Notes: a model not told the origin generated them from the sequence alone. 59,783 nucleotides of DNA from Reticulitermes lucifugus (GCA_026260175.1 JAKCWW010002257.1:1-59783); one strand, 5' to 3'. Positions 24,446 to 36,622 are shown, counted from the first letter of the stretch. Numbers and translations are program-made.

Positions 24446-26359
24446 GGATTTTGGGGAGGTTGGTGTTATATGTGGTGGTTTCGGTTGGCGAAACAGGGCG
24501 TAAGGGAAAGGGGTAATGTTATGATATCAAACGCCAAAGGATGTATGCTGGACAAACTATTGATATGCAGATTACAACGTAATAGCCATGCAATATGTCG
24601 GAAACTCGTTACAGCTCAAAATTGGTAGTTGTTGTATACTGACATGTAATGCGCTCTATGGTCACTGCTGTTACGTGCCTCTGTTTGTCGGCTGCTCCAG
24701 AAATACGAATGGAAATTCAAGAAGCGACGAAAAAGCCGTAGTACTAAAAGTAATTCACTGACACAGCGAGATGTTACATGTCGTCTTCCCTTCATTATAT
24801 CACCATACAATTAATAACCTACAAAGTATTCGCTTATAATATTACAGAATTATTAACTACTGTTAACCACCGTTTTGAAATTTCAAGGTCAATTGTTGCG
24901 ATTTTTAAAAGTAATTACTGAATAGGGAACACAATATCTACTAAGAAAACATTTCTCTGCTTATGCAACAAAGAAGGTGGTTAAAATAAGTAACCTCAAT
25001 AAAAATCCCATAAACAGAATGAAACGATGAAAACCCCTGTTAATTATTTATGTAAAAACATCAACTGTCAACTGCGTCAAAGGCTTCCAAGTCGTTATCA
25101 TCAGTATTTAATATATTAATAAAAAATTTTCCAAGTGAATTTATGAAAAATAATCAGCTAGCACTCGAATAAAGTGTTAATATACTACAACAACCCGATT
25201 CAATAGAATACAGTAGAGTTTGCTTACTCAATAAAACACCAATTATCAATCACACCTGAAATTTTTTCTCTTTCTTCTTTTCCTCGTCATCACTATTTAA
25301 TTGTTTCACCGAAACTTATGCAGACGTCACTGTCAAATAGAATTCCGAAGCAATGGAATAAAACATTTTCCTACTGGCAGATGAGCGACATGAACCGAAG
25401 CGTTATATTGACTAAACTGTTTCGTCACCATTGAAATTGGCGACTATGACGTCACTACATTTATATCGATACACACTAAGTTTTTCTTCACTCAGGAAGG
25501 AACTTCTACCGCAGTCATGGAAACCTGCGGCCGTGACATCATCGGTGTGTGTTTTTCAAACGAAAGGTATTATATAAGGAAAAGTATATTTATTTATATG
25601 ATTGTTGTTAACACAATCTAAAATTGTAAGCTGATAAACTTATTACTTCAGCCTTTTGTTCTTACAAAATTTGCAAATTCATTCCCCCGTTACCGAAACA
25701 ATGATACACTTAGCTGTAACTTGCATAGAGCCACTTTCATTTATTCAACATCACCACGGTCTTTCGAAGGAAATCCTTCAAATCTTTCAATACACGAATG
25801 CAGCTGTAATATTTTAAATTAATGATTATACAACTAAAATTAGAGATCTGCATGTAAACACAACAGGAATTGTATATAAAAATTCCGTTTGTCCGTAGTA
25901 ATGAGGTTGTTCTAGATGTACATGTAGGGAAAGTTAAGGATATTTTGAGGAAAAAATTATAATATAAAAATAGATAATAAAATGGACAGAAAGTAAAATA
26001 ATTTAAAGATTCTAACAAATAATAGGTGTGTTAAGGATGACGTTAAGAACATTTAAGGTCCATAAATGTTTGCTGCTATTCGGTTTAGAACATTTTGTCT
26101 TCAAGTAAAGATTATACGGAACTATAAATGTACTTAGAATTTTGTGTTTTCGCTAATTTCAATGTCTCACTTAACGCGAGGAGTTCAGGCTGAAGAATGT
26201 TACACAGGTAGCAGTTTTATAACTTTTACTCTTTACATGATATTATTATATGAATAGTGAGGTTCAGATTGGTATGACATGCAGCCTGTTTTTACCATTT
26301 GGGAAGTGCATGAAGTATTTTGGTCGAAATGCAGAAATGAAGAATCCTTTTAAAAATTA
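24446..26359. other. unassigned AT-rich stretch
   Basis: No supported gene or named repeat. Frames are short and motif-free. Confidence 0.5.
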
Positions 26360-26500
26360 CAGTCTTAGATGGAAGTAATATTAAGATTGTTCTTAAATAA
26401 ACAGTTTGGGAATATGTGGATTGGATTTATCTGGCTCAGACTAGGAGGCGGTATTGGCTTCTTGTGATCACTCTTGCGGTTTAGTAAAATGGAGGAAATG
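26360..26500 (+). pseudogene. short LINE-A C-terminal relic
   Basis: Plus-strand reading gives a NIKIVLK stretch, then EYVDWIYLAQTRRRYW and VITLAV. These match NIKM.L...G..DWI.LAQDRDRW....V.MNLRV of LINE-A. Stops occur within NIK...VLK. The open frames of 99 and 61 codons over the same bases on either strand are chance frames through this relic. Confidence 0.65.
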
Positions 26501-27902
26501 ATTCCTTCAGTATTTAAGCTACTGTTAACTTCCGATGAAGGAAGCTGTGCCATACAGTTAGTTACGCTACTAATTAGCGATGGATTTTTAAAGTTACGTT
26601 TGTCATTTATGACCGAAAATTGTCCTACTTTGTACACAACTTCTAAAATTTCAATATAAAACATAATTTCTTAAGGAATTTGTTCCTATTCATATGGCCT
26701 GCCTTCATACAAAACTTCGCAAGCCTAGCGCCAATGGTTAATTACTTACTCTCATCAAACCGATTCCTAAACGGATAATTCGCTTAGACCCCATGTTGTT
26801 ATTTTATATTCTTCAAAAATATCTTCTCCACAAAAGACAGATTTTTCTCAAAGGGACATATACGATATCTTTCATATACGTTTATTTCATTAACAATCAC
26901 TAAATAATTTACAAATTTCTTAAAATTATTTATTCAAAATGTAACTTGAACCACAACTCGAATAGGCTTTTAAATTTTAATTGACTATGTCTGAATCCCT
27001 TGCATTCTTATTCGTCTAAATAGAATTTCTCTAAATAGAATTATATATTTATTTGGTATCTCACAGGAAACACACAGCACCACTACTACAGAAACAAGTC
27101 TTTTATTTCTGCATGGAGTAGAGTCATTCTTTATTGTCACAGTTATGTGAAATATGCCAATAAATTCTGTGAACAAAAGGCAGATCTTCTAAACATTAAA
27201 GCAGGTGGTAGAGACAGAAATCACCAAGCGTAAAACGGTTAAGAGGAAATCGATAAATGTAGCTGAAGCGTGTATTTATTTACCAGTCTTTTGTGTATAA
27301 TTGGAGGATTTCTTATGATGTCCTTAAAATATCAATTTATTTTAACCCTTGTTCTCAACAGATTTATTCCGATGGAAGTGAAGTGCTCATTCATGCATCG
27401 TGACACGTTAGGAAGGTTTACATGACAAAGGGCCTATAGTATATCCTATATATCCCGGTATACGCATCAACTATACCTGAGGACTTGGTGTTGGATATAT
27501 TTTACAAAGCTGCCTAAATAATTAGCCTGTTCCGCAAGCCGCTTAATGGCGTCGTTATGTAGGTCCCCAAATCATGAATTATAATATTACATGACGCGTA
27601 ATGCAAAACCCCAAGGGACGGAGCTTGTAATTCATTAAGAATCTGAAACGCAAAACTGGAAGGAATAACTACTGTTTTATACAGCATTCGCCCCAGTACT
27701 CTAAACAAAATAAACTGAAAATTAAAATAAATTTCAGTATAATTAGGCCTATATTGTGTAACATTTGGTGCTTTATCGGCTAGTAAGTGTAATAAATACT
27801 TGTTTGATGACCAGCCGCATCACGGTTGAACTAAAAAGAAATGTTTCGGAGAATAGATGTCTCGCCGTTCTCAGGATTGATGTAGAGAGTAACCGTAAAG
27901 AT
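26501..27902. other. unassigned stretch
   Basis: AT-rich sequence with no recognisable feature. Confidence 0.5.
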
Positions 27903-28160
27903 GGCCGTGCCATGGCTCAGGCGGTTAGTCGCCGGCCTCTCACCACGGAGGCCGGGGGTTCGGTCCCAGGTTAAGTCCATGTGAGATTTGTGGTGGACAA
28001 AGTGGCACTGGGACAGGTTTTTCTNCGAGTTGTCGGTTTTCCCCTGTCGATTTCATTCCACTGGTGCTCCATTAATTGTAAAAATTGGTAAAAGCAGCTC
28101 ATCCTCATCATCTTCATTGGGGTTGCACAAAAAGCCTTAAGGCTGTGGTGCGAGGAAGAA
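27903..28160 (+). repeat. SINE-A, full length with intact-looking Pol III boxes
   Basis: tRNA-derived head: GGCCGTGCCATGGCTCAGG (A box TGGCTCAGGCGG), GGCCTCTCACCACGGAGGCC, and B box GGTTCGGTCCC. The body follows: TCCATGTGAGATTTGTGGTG, AAGTGGCACTGGGACAGG, TTCTnCGAGT, CATTCCACTGGTGCTCC, GGGTTGCACAAAAAGCC, TTAAGGCTGTGGTGCG. Transcription by RNA polymerase III from the internal boxes is the expected mode. The head is a pseudo-tRNA, not a working tRNA gene. The single N lies in the body near 28025. No clean target-site duplication is visible. Confidence 0.85.
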
Positions 28161-29334
28161 TAAGTGGATTTATTGTCGACTGGCTCTATTAACAATAGAC
28201 GTTCAGTCTTCACTACGCCATGACTTTTATTTCTGTTTTCTGCCATATGAGTTTCCCCCCCCCCAGATAAAATAAACTATGAAAATTAAATTTAAAAATA
28301 TGAAATAATATGTATTTTTATAATGTGCTCCAATCCATTATTCAGCCTGATCAATACAAATAATTCTTAAAGTAATTAAAATAATTCCCGATCTGCAGCT
28401 AAACAGTTCGAAGAAATTTGTATCTGAATTGACGAATATTCTGAAAATTTTTCCCGATAAAATTGTTGAGGTTTTTATCTCGGCAAATATTAGTATCATG
28501 TTTTTTTATTACGATAACATCCCTGAAGCTACAGAGAACATATTTCTCCGAAATGTGTTAAACATTTAGCTTATTACATGTTATCATATTTCAAAAGCCT
28601 ACCTATTTTCCCACATTTTGTCAACAAAATGAAACACTAATTGCAATTTTAAAAGTATTTCAGAAATGTTTGATTAAAAATCCTTAGTCATGTAGTTTCC
28701 TGCTCAAACATGCGCCCTACCATCAGTGTTGATATATTGTGCAGAAAATTATCAACTTTTACTTAATTATCACGCTTTATTTTTGTATTAGATCGTTTTC
28801 TTTCTAAGCCTAGCAAGTCCGAGTTTATTTGTCAGTTCTGCAGCCTAGCAGGAGATATTTCATTTTGGAAACATTTCCAGATAAAAATACATCAGTTCAC
28901 TGGGACTACCATGTTTTTAGTAACATACGATTTTACGAAGTAGCGGAGCTCTCCCAAGATAAATTTCTGGGCCTGAAAACGACACACTCTAACAGAATAT
29001 ATGTTATGCAGATTATACAATTGTTTTTTATTATGGTAGTCGCTTTTCGGCTTTGTTAATAGGGGGAGAGGAAAAATAAATATTCTAAATTTACTATCAC
29101 CTTCGCTAGGTGTCAAACTATAAAATACTTCACATAAATCCTCCCTTTTAATATAATCTTTCTTCTTACTTCTTAGTGAAAAGGAGCGAGAACTCGAGAA
29201 CTTCGTGCGAGAACATTCAGTAGAGAAGACAGGTACAACAGTGTGGGTAGTACATTTGCCGGTGACATTTCACATAAACTTACCACAGTATTAGAGATTA
29301 GAGAACACGTTTTTAGATAATATTAACAATAGAA
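28161..29334. other. unassigned AT-rich stretch
   Basis: A poly-C run at 28254-28264 is the only landmark. No supported gene. Confidence 0.5.
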
Positions 29335-29625
29335 GCGGATTAGCTCAATCGGTATCGTCCTAGGCTACAGGGTGCACGAGACAGGAATACCTCTTCTATT
29401 CCCAGAAGGGTAACAGTTTTCTCTTTTCTCCAAAACGCCGAGACCGGAAAAGGGCCCAACCAGACTCCTCTTCAATGTGTGCTGATATTCTTTCTACATA
29501 GGTCAAGAGACCGGAACGTGAAGCTGGCTTGGCTACTCACATCCGTCTGGTGTCATTAAGAGTGCGTGGAATTTTACATCTGCTCCTTCCTGTGCCTTCA
29601 AAGCGTACAGAGGGTAAACTTGCGA
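29335..29625 (+). repeat. SINE-B-like copy with tRNA-derived head
   Basis: The A box TAGCTCAATCGG at 29341 and a weaker B box TTCTATTCCCAG near 29396 define the head. The body contains GGTCAAGAGACCGGAACGTG, ACTCACATCCGTCTGG, CTTCCTGTGCCTTCAAAGC and GGGTAAAC, in the same order as the SINE at 43.8 kb. Confidence 0.6.
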
Positions 29626-30287
29626 TTAACTTAGAAAAATTGTTAAATAAAAGAACATATTTTACCAATTTTACAGCCTAAAATAAACTGGAATTTATTT
29701 CATCAATATTAGATTTAAAGATCGAAAGATGCCATAAGGTATACATCATTAACTAAAATCGCATCTCATTCTTAAATAATTATAACCCTAACGTAAGTTC
29801 ATTGTTTTCTTACATATGGTCAAACCTTTTTTCCGTCAAGGGAGCAACGTGGATTAAGGTGATAGAGCAGGATCTTAGGGGGGTAAAGGTGGACATAACC
29901 GTTTTCTTGGAATTGACAACGTGCGGCCGTTTGCGAAGTGTAGCTCAGTGGAAGGGACACGGTTTTCTAATTTTAAGAGGAAATTTAATAATCGTTTCAT
30001 AGAAAAAGTTTAAAATTATTTAACATTTTAGACATCGTGACACGTATATTTTTAACATTACTAAAATTTAATGTAAGTTGATTCCAATTGTTTCGTATAT
30101 TTTTCATGTTTCATTAAATAAAAGTTGCTGTTTAAATGATTACCCTGTAACACCCTAACAATTCTCGGAATACGTTCCGAGGTTTGCATGCTGTCAGTTC
30201 TTATGAATTGAACCCCACTTTGTAATTTATTTCTGTATTTCGTAGTCTGACCACTTCCTACCTACTCATTTTAGGTGTAGAGGGATA
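29626..30287. other. unassigned stretch
   Basis: No recognisable feature. Confidence 0.4.
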
Positions 30288-30503
30288 TTGTTGCATCTAA
30301 CCATATTCAAGGAAACACTCACACTCGGTAGGACTCCTCTCGACGAGGGATTGGCCCCTCGCAGAGACCTCTACCTGACAACACACAACAATTCCAAGAG
30401 ACAGATATCCACGCCCTCGGCTGTATTCGAACCCGCAATCCCAGCAAGCGAACGACCGCAGACCTATGCCTCAGACCGCGCGGCCACCGGGATCGACACC
30501 TCC
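30288..30503 (-). repeat. SINE-C with tRNA-Leu/Ser-like head, reverse orientation
   Basis: On the minus strand the head reads GGTGTCGATCCCGGTGGCCG, then CGCGGTCTGAGGC, GGTCTGCGGTCGTTCG, and the B box GCGGGTTCGAATACAGCC. A TGGCCGnGCGGTCTGAGGC A-box region is typical of type-II (Leu/Ser) tRNAs, so this family has a different tRNA parent from SINE-A and SINE-B. The body runs leftward to about 30288. The 72-codon frame over it on the plus strand is not a gene. Confidence 0.75.
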
Positions 30504-32139
30504 TGATTTCCTTACTAAAATTTAGGCAATAACCACATCACATCATTATTGTGCATATTTCTGTCTGGTACTGACCTCAGACACTGACATATTTAAATGC
30601 CTCCTCCCCAATCACTTCACCAAAAATAATGTAGCATGTAAAAGAGAGGATAGATGGGGTCGGAAAGAAAATTAGAAGGAATGAAGAAGAAAATAAAGAA
30701 GTAACAAACAAAAAAAAAGAGGAAGAATATCGTGAATTAGATGGCTTTGCAAAATATTCTGAATTGACTTGAAATATTTTCATGAATTTATGTAAAAACT
30801 CCTAATATTCTCAACAACCCATTTACTTTGCATTAAATTATATGCAGTCAGTCATATCGATAATGATGTACGTTATGACACAGAAGATTTCTGGAGACTG
30901 GCATTTGAGGTGTTATGTGTTAGAAAACGAGTCTTGCCGTCGGCTATCGTAGCTGCAATTTTGTGGCCTTCATCACTTTGTCAGTGTTAGTATCGCTATA
31001 GTACTTTGAAATACACGACAATACTTTCCTTCCGAACCCTACTTTCTATTCATAATACCTCCATGTCTTTCATTTATGTAGTCCCTGTAATTATACCAGC
31101 TACTCTAAATAACTGAAGAATAGCCTAGAATAATACGTATAAAGGTTTTAATTACTTTTAACCAATATTTCGTTTCTTAGTGAATAGAGGATTTTGTATG
31201 TATTTATACGTACTCGATATCTGCGGTTCTCTTTAACAAAGACCTACATTTCTGCTTTTCATTTAGGGAGCAGAATTTCCCGCATATACCACCCGATTAA
31301 ACATTAAAAAGCTTTACATTTTACGTATAGGGTCTCTTTATGTGTATCATACGATTATCAGTAGGATGTGACTATTCCCCTAAACATCATTAACCGATCA
31401 ACCTTGTCAGGATGATGCAACTTGTTTTCTGTGCGGAATGAACTTACCCTTTAGGTATAATTTAGATTATATTGGTGTTTGAAATAATTAAATAAGTTTT
31501 ACTTTGCGACAGGCGAGTCAAATGCAAATATATGTAACTTCTTAATAAATCTCTTACTAATATATCTTAAGGACGCCATTTTGACCTAATTCAACTTCAA
31601 ATCCTGGAGACCGTCTAGTTCAAGTTCAATCTGACCAACGTTTATTTTATTCATGTGAACTAAGCACACAAAAATGCATCTTTGATTGTAAAAAAAAGAG
31701 GTATGTAGCTGTACTTTTCACACGAGATCACTAAGTGAGAGGGAACTCAGACAAAATCAAGAGGGAGCCATGTTGGAAGCGGAAAAACGAAGATATGCTG
31801 AAAAATATGGAACAAGGAGGAAAGGAGATGAAAGAGATATAAGAGGATGAGGAAATGCAGGAGGGAGTTACCGGGACTCGGTCTGCATGATAATGTGTAT
31901 GAGCTCGGCCTGACACATGACCCTTTCCATACTACTGATGGCTAACCTGAGATAACATGTGATTCTTGCTTTAGTTATGCCTTTTGAATTTCAAATACTT
32001 TGTACCAAAAAGCATATGGCTGAATGTTTGTGTGAGGGAAATATGAAGTTGTCCCTGTGCTTAATTAAGTATCAGGCCATGCAGGCTCTGGGAGAGTGGA
32101 AGTAAAACTATAGGCATATTTTAACTTGGAACTAGAAGA
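30504..32139. other. unassigned stretch with purine-rich blocks
   Basis: Plus-strand purine-rich blocks lie at about 30630-30740 and 31735-31870 (GAAGAAGAAAATAAAGAAG; GGAACAAGGAGGAAAGGAG). Opposite-strand Phe/Ser-rich frames are artefacts of these. No gene supported. Confidence 0.5.
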
Positions 32140-32310
32140 TGGTGAATGGTTAGTTTCGCTTGATTTCGGAGAGGCCGCTGCGTGGTCTCAAGAACCGACC
32201 TAGACTTTGAAACGAAGAAATAAATCTCTTCACCGGGAATCAAACCCCGATTTGTCTGTCGTCTGGCCCATGGTCTAGATATTATACTGAAGGAGCTATG
32301 AATGCAGGAG
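32140..32310 (-). repeat. SINE-B head fragment, reverse orientation
   Basis: On the minus strand: A box TAGCTCCTTCAGTATAATA, then GACCATGGGCCAGACGAC, B box GGGGTTTGATTCCCGGTG, and ATTTATTTCTTCGTTTCAAA. This matches the head and first body part of the neighbouring copy ending at 32685. The 3' half is missing. Confidence 0.65.
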
Positions 32311-32362
32311 AATAGAAGATGCAGAAAAGTTCTCAGTACGTTGGTTTTCATATATGAACCAA

Positions 32363-32685
32363 AAGGTAAATTTGATTCTGTGTACGCCATGAAGGCATGT
32401 GAAATAGTGGGGCTATAATTCTGCATTATTCGGTCATAACCTCAGCACTAGATGGAGGTGAGTAGTCAGCTACACGCCCCTATCTCTGTAACTCCGACGA
32501 AATAACCCGCCTTAAACATTGAACAGCAGGTTAGGCGGGCCCCATATCCAACCTGGACGCTTTGAAAAAAGAAATATTTATTGCCCCTGCCTGGAATAGA
32601 ACCACAAATCCTCGGTTGTCCAACCTATATTGTAGTCACTACCCTGACTGAGCTATTCCTTCCGTGCGATCTCGTACATGCAACA
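32363..32685 (-). repeat. SINE-B, full length, reverse orientation
   Basis: The best complete copy of this family here. On the minus strand: GGAATAGCTCAGTCAGGG (A box), TAGTGACTACAATATAGG, GGACAACCGAGGATTTG, B box GGTTCTATTCCAGG, AATATTTCTTTTTTCAAAGC, GGCCCGCCTAACCTGCTG, a GGGCGTGTAGCTGACTACTC stretch, CACCTCCATCTAGTGC, CCTTCATGGCG, then a TTTACCTTTT tail. About 320 bp. It defines the order against which the truncated copies at 7.2, 41.4 and 51.3 kb were read. Confidence 0.75.
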
Positions 32686-33005
32686 AAACTGTAATCGTTA
32701 TTAGCGAAAAATATAATTTTTATTTAAAGGGCATATTAAATCTCTGCTGCAAATTTACTTCCAAAACGTAACTATAGTTCAGTGAAAGTTATACAGAAAC
32801 ATGTCTCTAAATTTAACATTAGTAGATACCAGCAATATGCCGTTGATAACCAGTTGTTTTGAAGACACCATTGGTGTTATAAAACTTTATAACTAAGCTA
32901 GGAAAGTGTTGGTAGGGGCTTCATGACCGAAAGGAAAATTCACTGTACTGTTGTAGTTTAAAAAATAGATTATTTTAATTCTATATTAAATGGATATAAT
33001 ACGTG

Positions 33006-34295
33006 GGACGTTCAAATTTAAACGATAATTCGTTTCTAAAAAATTTAGTCACAACAAAATGTAAAAGTCTTACACACTACTTTTTAATGTAGTCCCTGTT
33101 GACTGCCATTCACTTGTGTCAACGTTCTGGAAGCTCCTTAATTACAGTTTCAAATAAGGTTTTCGGTTGCTTGTGTAACCAACTTTACACAGCTGCAATG
33201 ACCTCATCTTTATTCCGGAATCTCTTGCCTCCTCAAACCCCCTTCATTGGTCTAAGCAAATGATAATCAGATGGAGCTAAGTCTGGACTGTACGGTGGAT
33301 GACGCAGGACATCCCACTTCATTTTCAGTGGAGTTGCCATTGTTATAGCTGCAGTGTGAGGACGATCGTTGTCTTGGAGGAAGCAAACTGACTCCTGCCT
33401 CTTTCTTCGCTGTGAGCGAATTGCCTGCTTCACTTTTTCATTCAGTAGAGTTGAATAGTACTGCGCATTGATGGCCTTTTGACCATTGAGAAAGTCCAGG
33501 CGAATGACACCCTTGCAACCCCAGAACACAGTAGCCATGATCTACCCCGCTGAAAAAATTGCTTTCGCTTTCTTTGGGGGTGGAGAATGGGTGTGTTTCC
33601 ACTATTTACTTACTCTCTTTGATTCAGGAGTGAAGTAGTGGGCCCAGGTCTCATCACAGGTCACAACTGAGTCCAAGAATTTCGGCTCCTTCTCTCTCGT
33701 ATCGTTGCAAAATTTGATTAACGGCCACGAAACGTCTTTCCCTGTGCTCCGGCGTCATGAGCCGTGGGACCCAACTTGCGCTCACCTGACTCAAATTCAA
33801 CTCGTTGTGCCGAATTTCTTCAACACTCCCTACACTGATTTCCACTTCCTGTGACAGTTCAAGAAGAGTTATGCGACGATTAGCCCGAATAAGTTCACCA
33901 ATTTTCAAAACGTTGTCTGGATTGACAGAAGTTCTTGGTCGCCGAGCGTGAGGTTCATTTTCAACACGGTCTCGTCCTTCTCGAAATGATTTTGCACAAC
34001 TGAACACCCTTGGCTGTGACAAACATTCATCCCCAAACTGTGCTTGGAGCCTGGTAAAGATTTCAGAAGTAATGACACCTTCCTTCGTGAGGAATTTGAT
34101 AATTATATGCTGCGCAACACTGCTGGGTACTGCTTGCACTACCATCTTGATTGCACCTGATGGTTGAGGCGGAGAAAGATCCGACTAGTGCGGGTTGCAA
34201 GTTTAAACATGTCATAACTTGTCAGCGCAAGCACGTTCATACAAGTTGATTTGTGCTCGAAAGAGAACTCAATTCTCGTTTAAATTTGAACGGCC
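33006..34295 (-). mobile_element. mariner element, full length but dead
   Basis: Inverted termini: GGACGTTCAAATTTAAACGA at 33006 on the plus strand, and GGCCGTTCAAATTTAAACGA on the minus strand from 34295. A TA follows the right end; the left flank is TG, possibly a decayed TA. The 1290-bp length suits mariner (about 1.3 kb). It encloses one decayed transposase gene. The termini are nearly alike while the gene is broken, so it could only have moved with transposase supplied in trans. Confidence 0.85.
33077..34145 (-). pseudogene. mariner transposase pseudogene
   Basis: Start ATG at 34145 (MVVQAVPSSVAQHIIIKFL). The N-terminal HTH part includes QPRVFSCAKSFREGRDRVEN. The second HTH region is RANRRITLLELSQEVEISVG. 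Then VTCDETWAHYFTPESKRV (first catalytic D), LQDNDRPHTA (second D) and YSPDLAPSDYHL (third D) complete the DD34D triad, and the protein ends near YIKK at 33077-33079. About 355 codons, close to family length. A frameshift near 33663 and several in-frame stops (first two in the region 33540-33605, more after 33235) show it is not functional. It is clearly a different subfamily from the element at the left window edge. Confidence 0.9.
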
Positions 34296-34594
34296 TATTT
34301 ATTTGTGGAACATAAAATAGTGAGATTTGTGAAAGCATTAAATATTCACGCTGTTACAAAAATACGCGTACTTTAATTAACTTAGCGTGGCAGAATCCTT
34401 CTTGAGAAAATATTAGTACCTGAGCTGGTAAAATAATAATCACTGCTAATTGAACAAGTGCCACCGAACTGCACACAGATGAGAAAGACGATATTCTAAC
34501 ATCTCTAAGATCCATTTTCAAGCTATCCTTCAACAGCTATCGGAAAACTTGTTGCTTCCAATTTTTCTGATAACATTACTTTTAAGAATTTAAT

Positions 34595-34800
34595 TTAGCT
34601 CCTGTGCGAACATGTCCTACCCATCCAATTCTCCTTAATTTGCTCACCTTACTAATATTTGGTGAAGCGTAAGAATTTTGAAGTTCCTCGTTATGCGAAT
34701 TTATTTCTTTTCTGTTGCTTACCTCATCTGCCGTCTTTAAGTATATTTCCCCCTTAGAATGAGAGACCAAGTTTGACACCCGTAGATAATAAGGGGTAAC
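34595..34800 (-). pseudogene. LINE-A C-terminal relic, reverse orientation
   Basis: The minus strand gives CQTWSLILRGKYT in one frame, then HNEELQNSYASPNISKVSKL and RRIGWVGHVRTGAKL. These match CETWSLTLREEH, HNEEL.DLYSSPNII.VIKS and RRMRWAGHVARMG. Frameshifts separate the parts. Confidence 0.75.
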
Positions 34801-35279
34801 ATTAAAATTGGATGTGTTTAATACGACTTTAGAGATGAAGTTCTTAATTGCCTATTAAGAAATTTCCGCCACCCATTTCCATTATTGTCCACTCCAGTAG
34901 GTCAGCAATGAAGACATAATTACAGACGTTAAGGTCATAGCTTACTCAGTTACATTCTTCAGGTTCAAATCTTGAAGGATAAAAAATCCATGTCCACGTG
35001 ATTATTGAAAACACAGGCCCAAAATCATCCTAACCCCTTGCGTCCAATTTTCCTGTATCTCCTTTTCCCTTACGTTTTCAGGAGTCCATGAATGTGCTTT
35101 ATATATATTTTGCCGACAGCTGGGCTTAATGCTTTCCCTCTGGTGACAGATATATTACTTCTAGATAAATTCTATAAAACACAGTAAGGAACAGAATTGT
35201 ATCTACAGAGAGTAACACATATTCCTGAACTGTATTACGTGCCTGCTTTCCTCGACTGCTTCCATTTTAAATGTATGTA
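34801..35279. other. unassigned stretch
   Basis: No recognisable feature between two LINE-A relics. Confidence 0.4.
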
Positions 35280-35430
35280 TTCCAAGAGAATTATTCTTCA
35301 AGTGCCTAGGTGTAGACTGGAAATAATATTAAAAGGTGTAGATTCCAAGAAATGTAAGGAAGGATGTGAACTAGATTCAGCTGGTACAGGAAGAGACCAG
35401 TGTCTGGCTCTTTAAAATATGGTAATAAAT
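35280..35430 (+). pseudogene. short LINE-A C-terminal relic
   Basis: PRCRLEIILKGVDSKKCKEG followed by ELDSAGTGRDQCLAL and NMVINI in the same frame corresponds to RPRRRWEDNIKM.LRE.G..DWIQLAQDRDQWRAL.NMVMNL. Frameshifts alternate the best match between two frames. Confidence 0.55.
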
Positions 35431-36119
35431 ATTGGGTAAAAAGCGAATTTCATAATCAGCTAAGCGAGTATTATCTTGTCAAGAGGGATTATGTTACATG
35501 CAGTAACTAGGTATGTTGTTTATTTTCTTACCATTTATCTTCCCTCCACGTATTCTGTAACAGAAATATTTTCTGTAGAAGCAAGTGTCTTTCATGTTGA
35601 CAGAATTTTGGATGTGCTTTGCTTTAGCCCTGTATATATTCATGCATTTAAAAGTATTACATGGGTAATCTTACTTCGAATTATACTGTTTTAATGTAGC
35701 AACCGATTGATTTTTTTTAAAGAGAAGGCATCCTTAGGACCTTTAGGTAGTAATCGAAAGATAGGCAAATTTATTGGTTATATTCCTCACGTAGGGAGAA
35801 GCTACATCTCTGTCGGTGGAACATATCTTAGTGTGTCACCTCAGAAGGGAATATTTATGCCATCCCGTTTCGCTCCTCGGGAGCTGCGGGTTTCCATGAA
35901 TATGTGATAATTGAAATGTCATTTCTTCTTCTTCTTAGTCGTCGTCTTTCGAATCTTTTGCTCTGGAATATTTTTTCCTTACAAAAACTCGCTACATCAC
36001 ACAGTGCTTTAACAGCGCCTTGGTTTTCACGCGTTTTCATATTCCTGAGGACTTCTCACGTCTCCATCTGTTTACTCCAAAAAGCTTCTTGTGCCTCAAA
36101 TATCATATCATTTTATTTT
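35431..36119. other. unassigned stretch
   Basis: Short unsupported frames on both strands, no motif. Confidence 0.4.
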
Positions 36120-36345
36120 ATTTTTACTCATATAGCTCGTGTTGGAGAGATGAGAAATTCATATAGAATTTTAGTCGGAAGCCTAAAAGTAAGAGACCAA
36201 TGGGCAGACCTAAGCGTAGATGGAAGAATAACATTAAAATTAATACTAAAGGAATATAATATTATAATGTGGAGTGGATTTATCTGACTCGAAATAGGAA
36301 CCAATTTTTGGGTTGTGAACACTATAAATAACATTCTGGTTGAAT
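36120..36345 (+). pseudogene. LINE-A C-terminal relic
   Basis: IARVGEMRNSYRILVGSLKV is followed, in the next frame, by PMGRPKRRWKNNIKIN and VEWIYLTRNRNQFLG. These match HVARMGE.RN.YRVLVGKPE, RPLGRPRRRWEDNIKM and DWI.LAQDRDQW. The 127-codon frame starting at 35904 ends in this relic and is not a gene. Confidence 0.75.
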
Positions 36346-36548
36346 GAAGACAAAAGCGTACAATTTTCTCAGGATTTACATTTATACGCCATTCATGTTC
36401 ATCGCACTGTATTCTCCTGGATCATAGCTCTTAACATTCATAGAAGAAAGGTGTAATTTTATAAAGGAAGAGACCATTTTCAAATTACTGTGGCATTGGG
36501 GTGAAACTGGGGGGAGAAACGATAAAAACAGGCTAAATTCTGGCCTGC

Positions 36549-36550
<2 letters not shown>

Positions 36551-36593
<43 letters not shown>

Positions 36594-36622
36594 AATCGTG
36601 TATATGTATACACGATTGTACT
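36551..36622. repeat. (TA)n run joined to a perfect 16-bp-arm palindrome
   Basis: An uninterrupted TA dinucleotide run at 36551-36588 meets AGTACAATCGTGTATA (36589-36604), a TG spacer, and its exact reverse complement (36607-36622). It could be the core of a small TA-targeting MITE or a cruciform born from repeat instability. Confidence 0.8.

Noticed and set aside
25440..25455. TGACGTCA cAMP-response-like palindrome
   Set aside because: A single 8-bp site without a nearby promoter is expected by chance in 60 kb.
27903..27975. Possible true tRNA gene (A and B boxes)
   Set aside because: The acceptor stem does not close and the same head recurs with a fixed SINE body at 44.6, 52.5 and 52.8 kb. 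It is a SINE promoter.
35904..36287. 127-codon open frame
   Set aside because: Its second half is the LINE-A relic read in one frame, and the first half has no motif.
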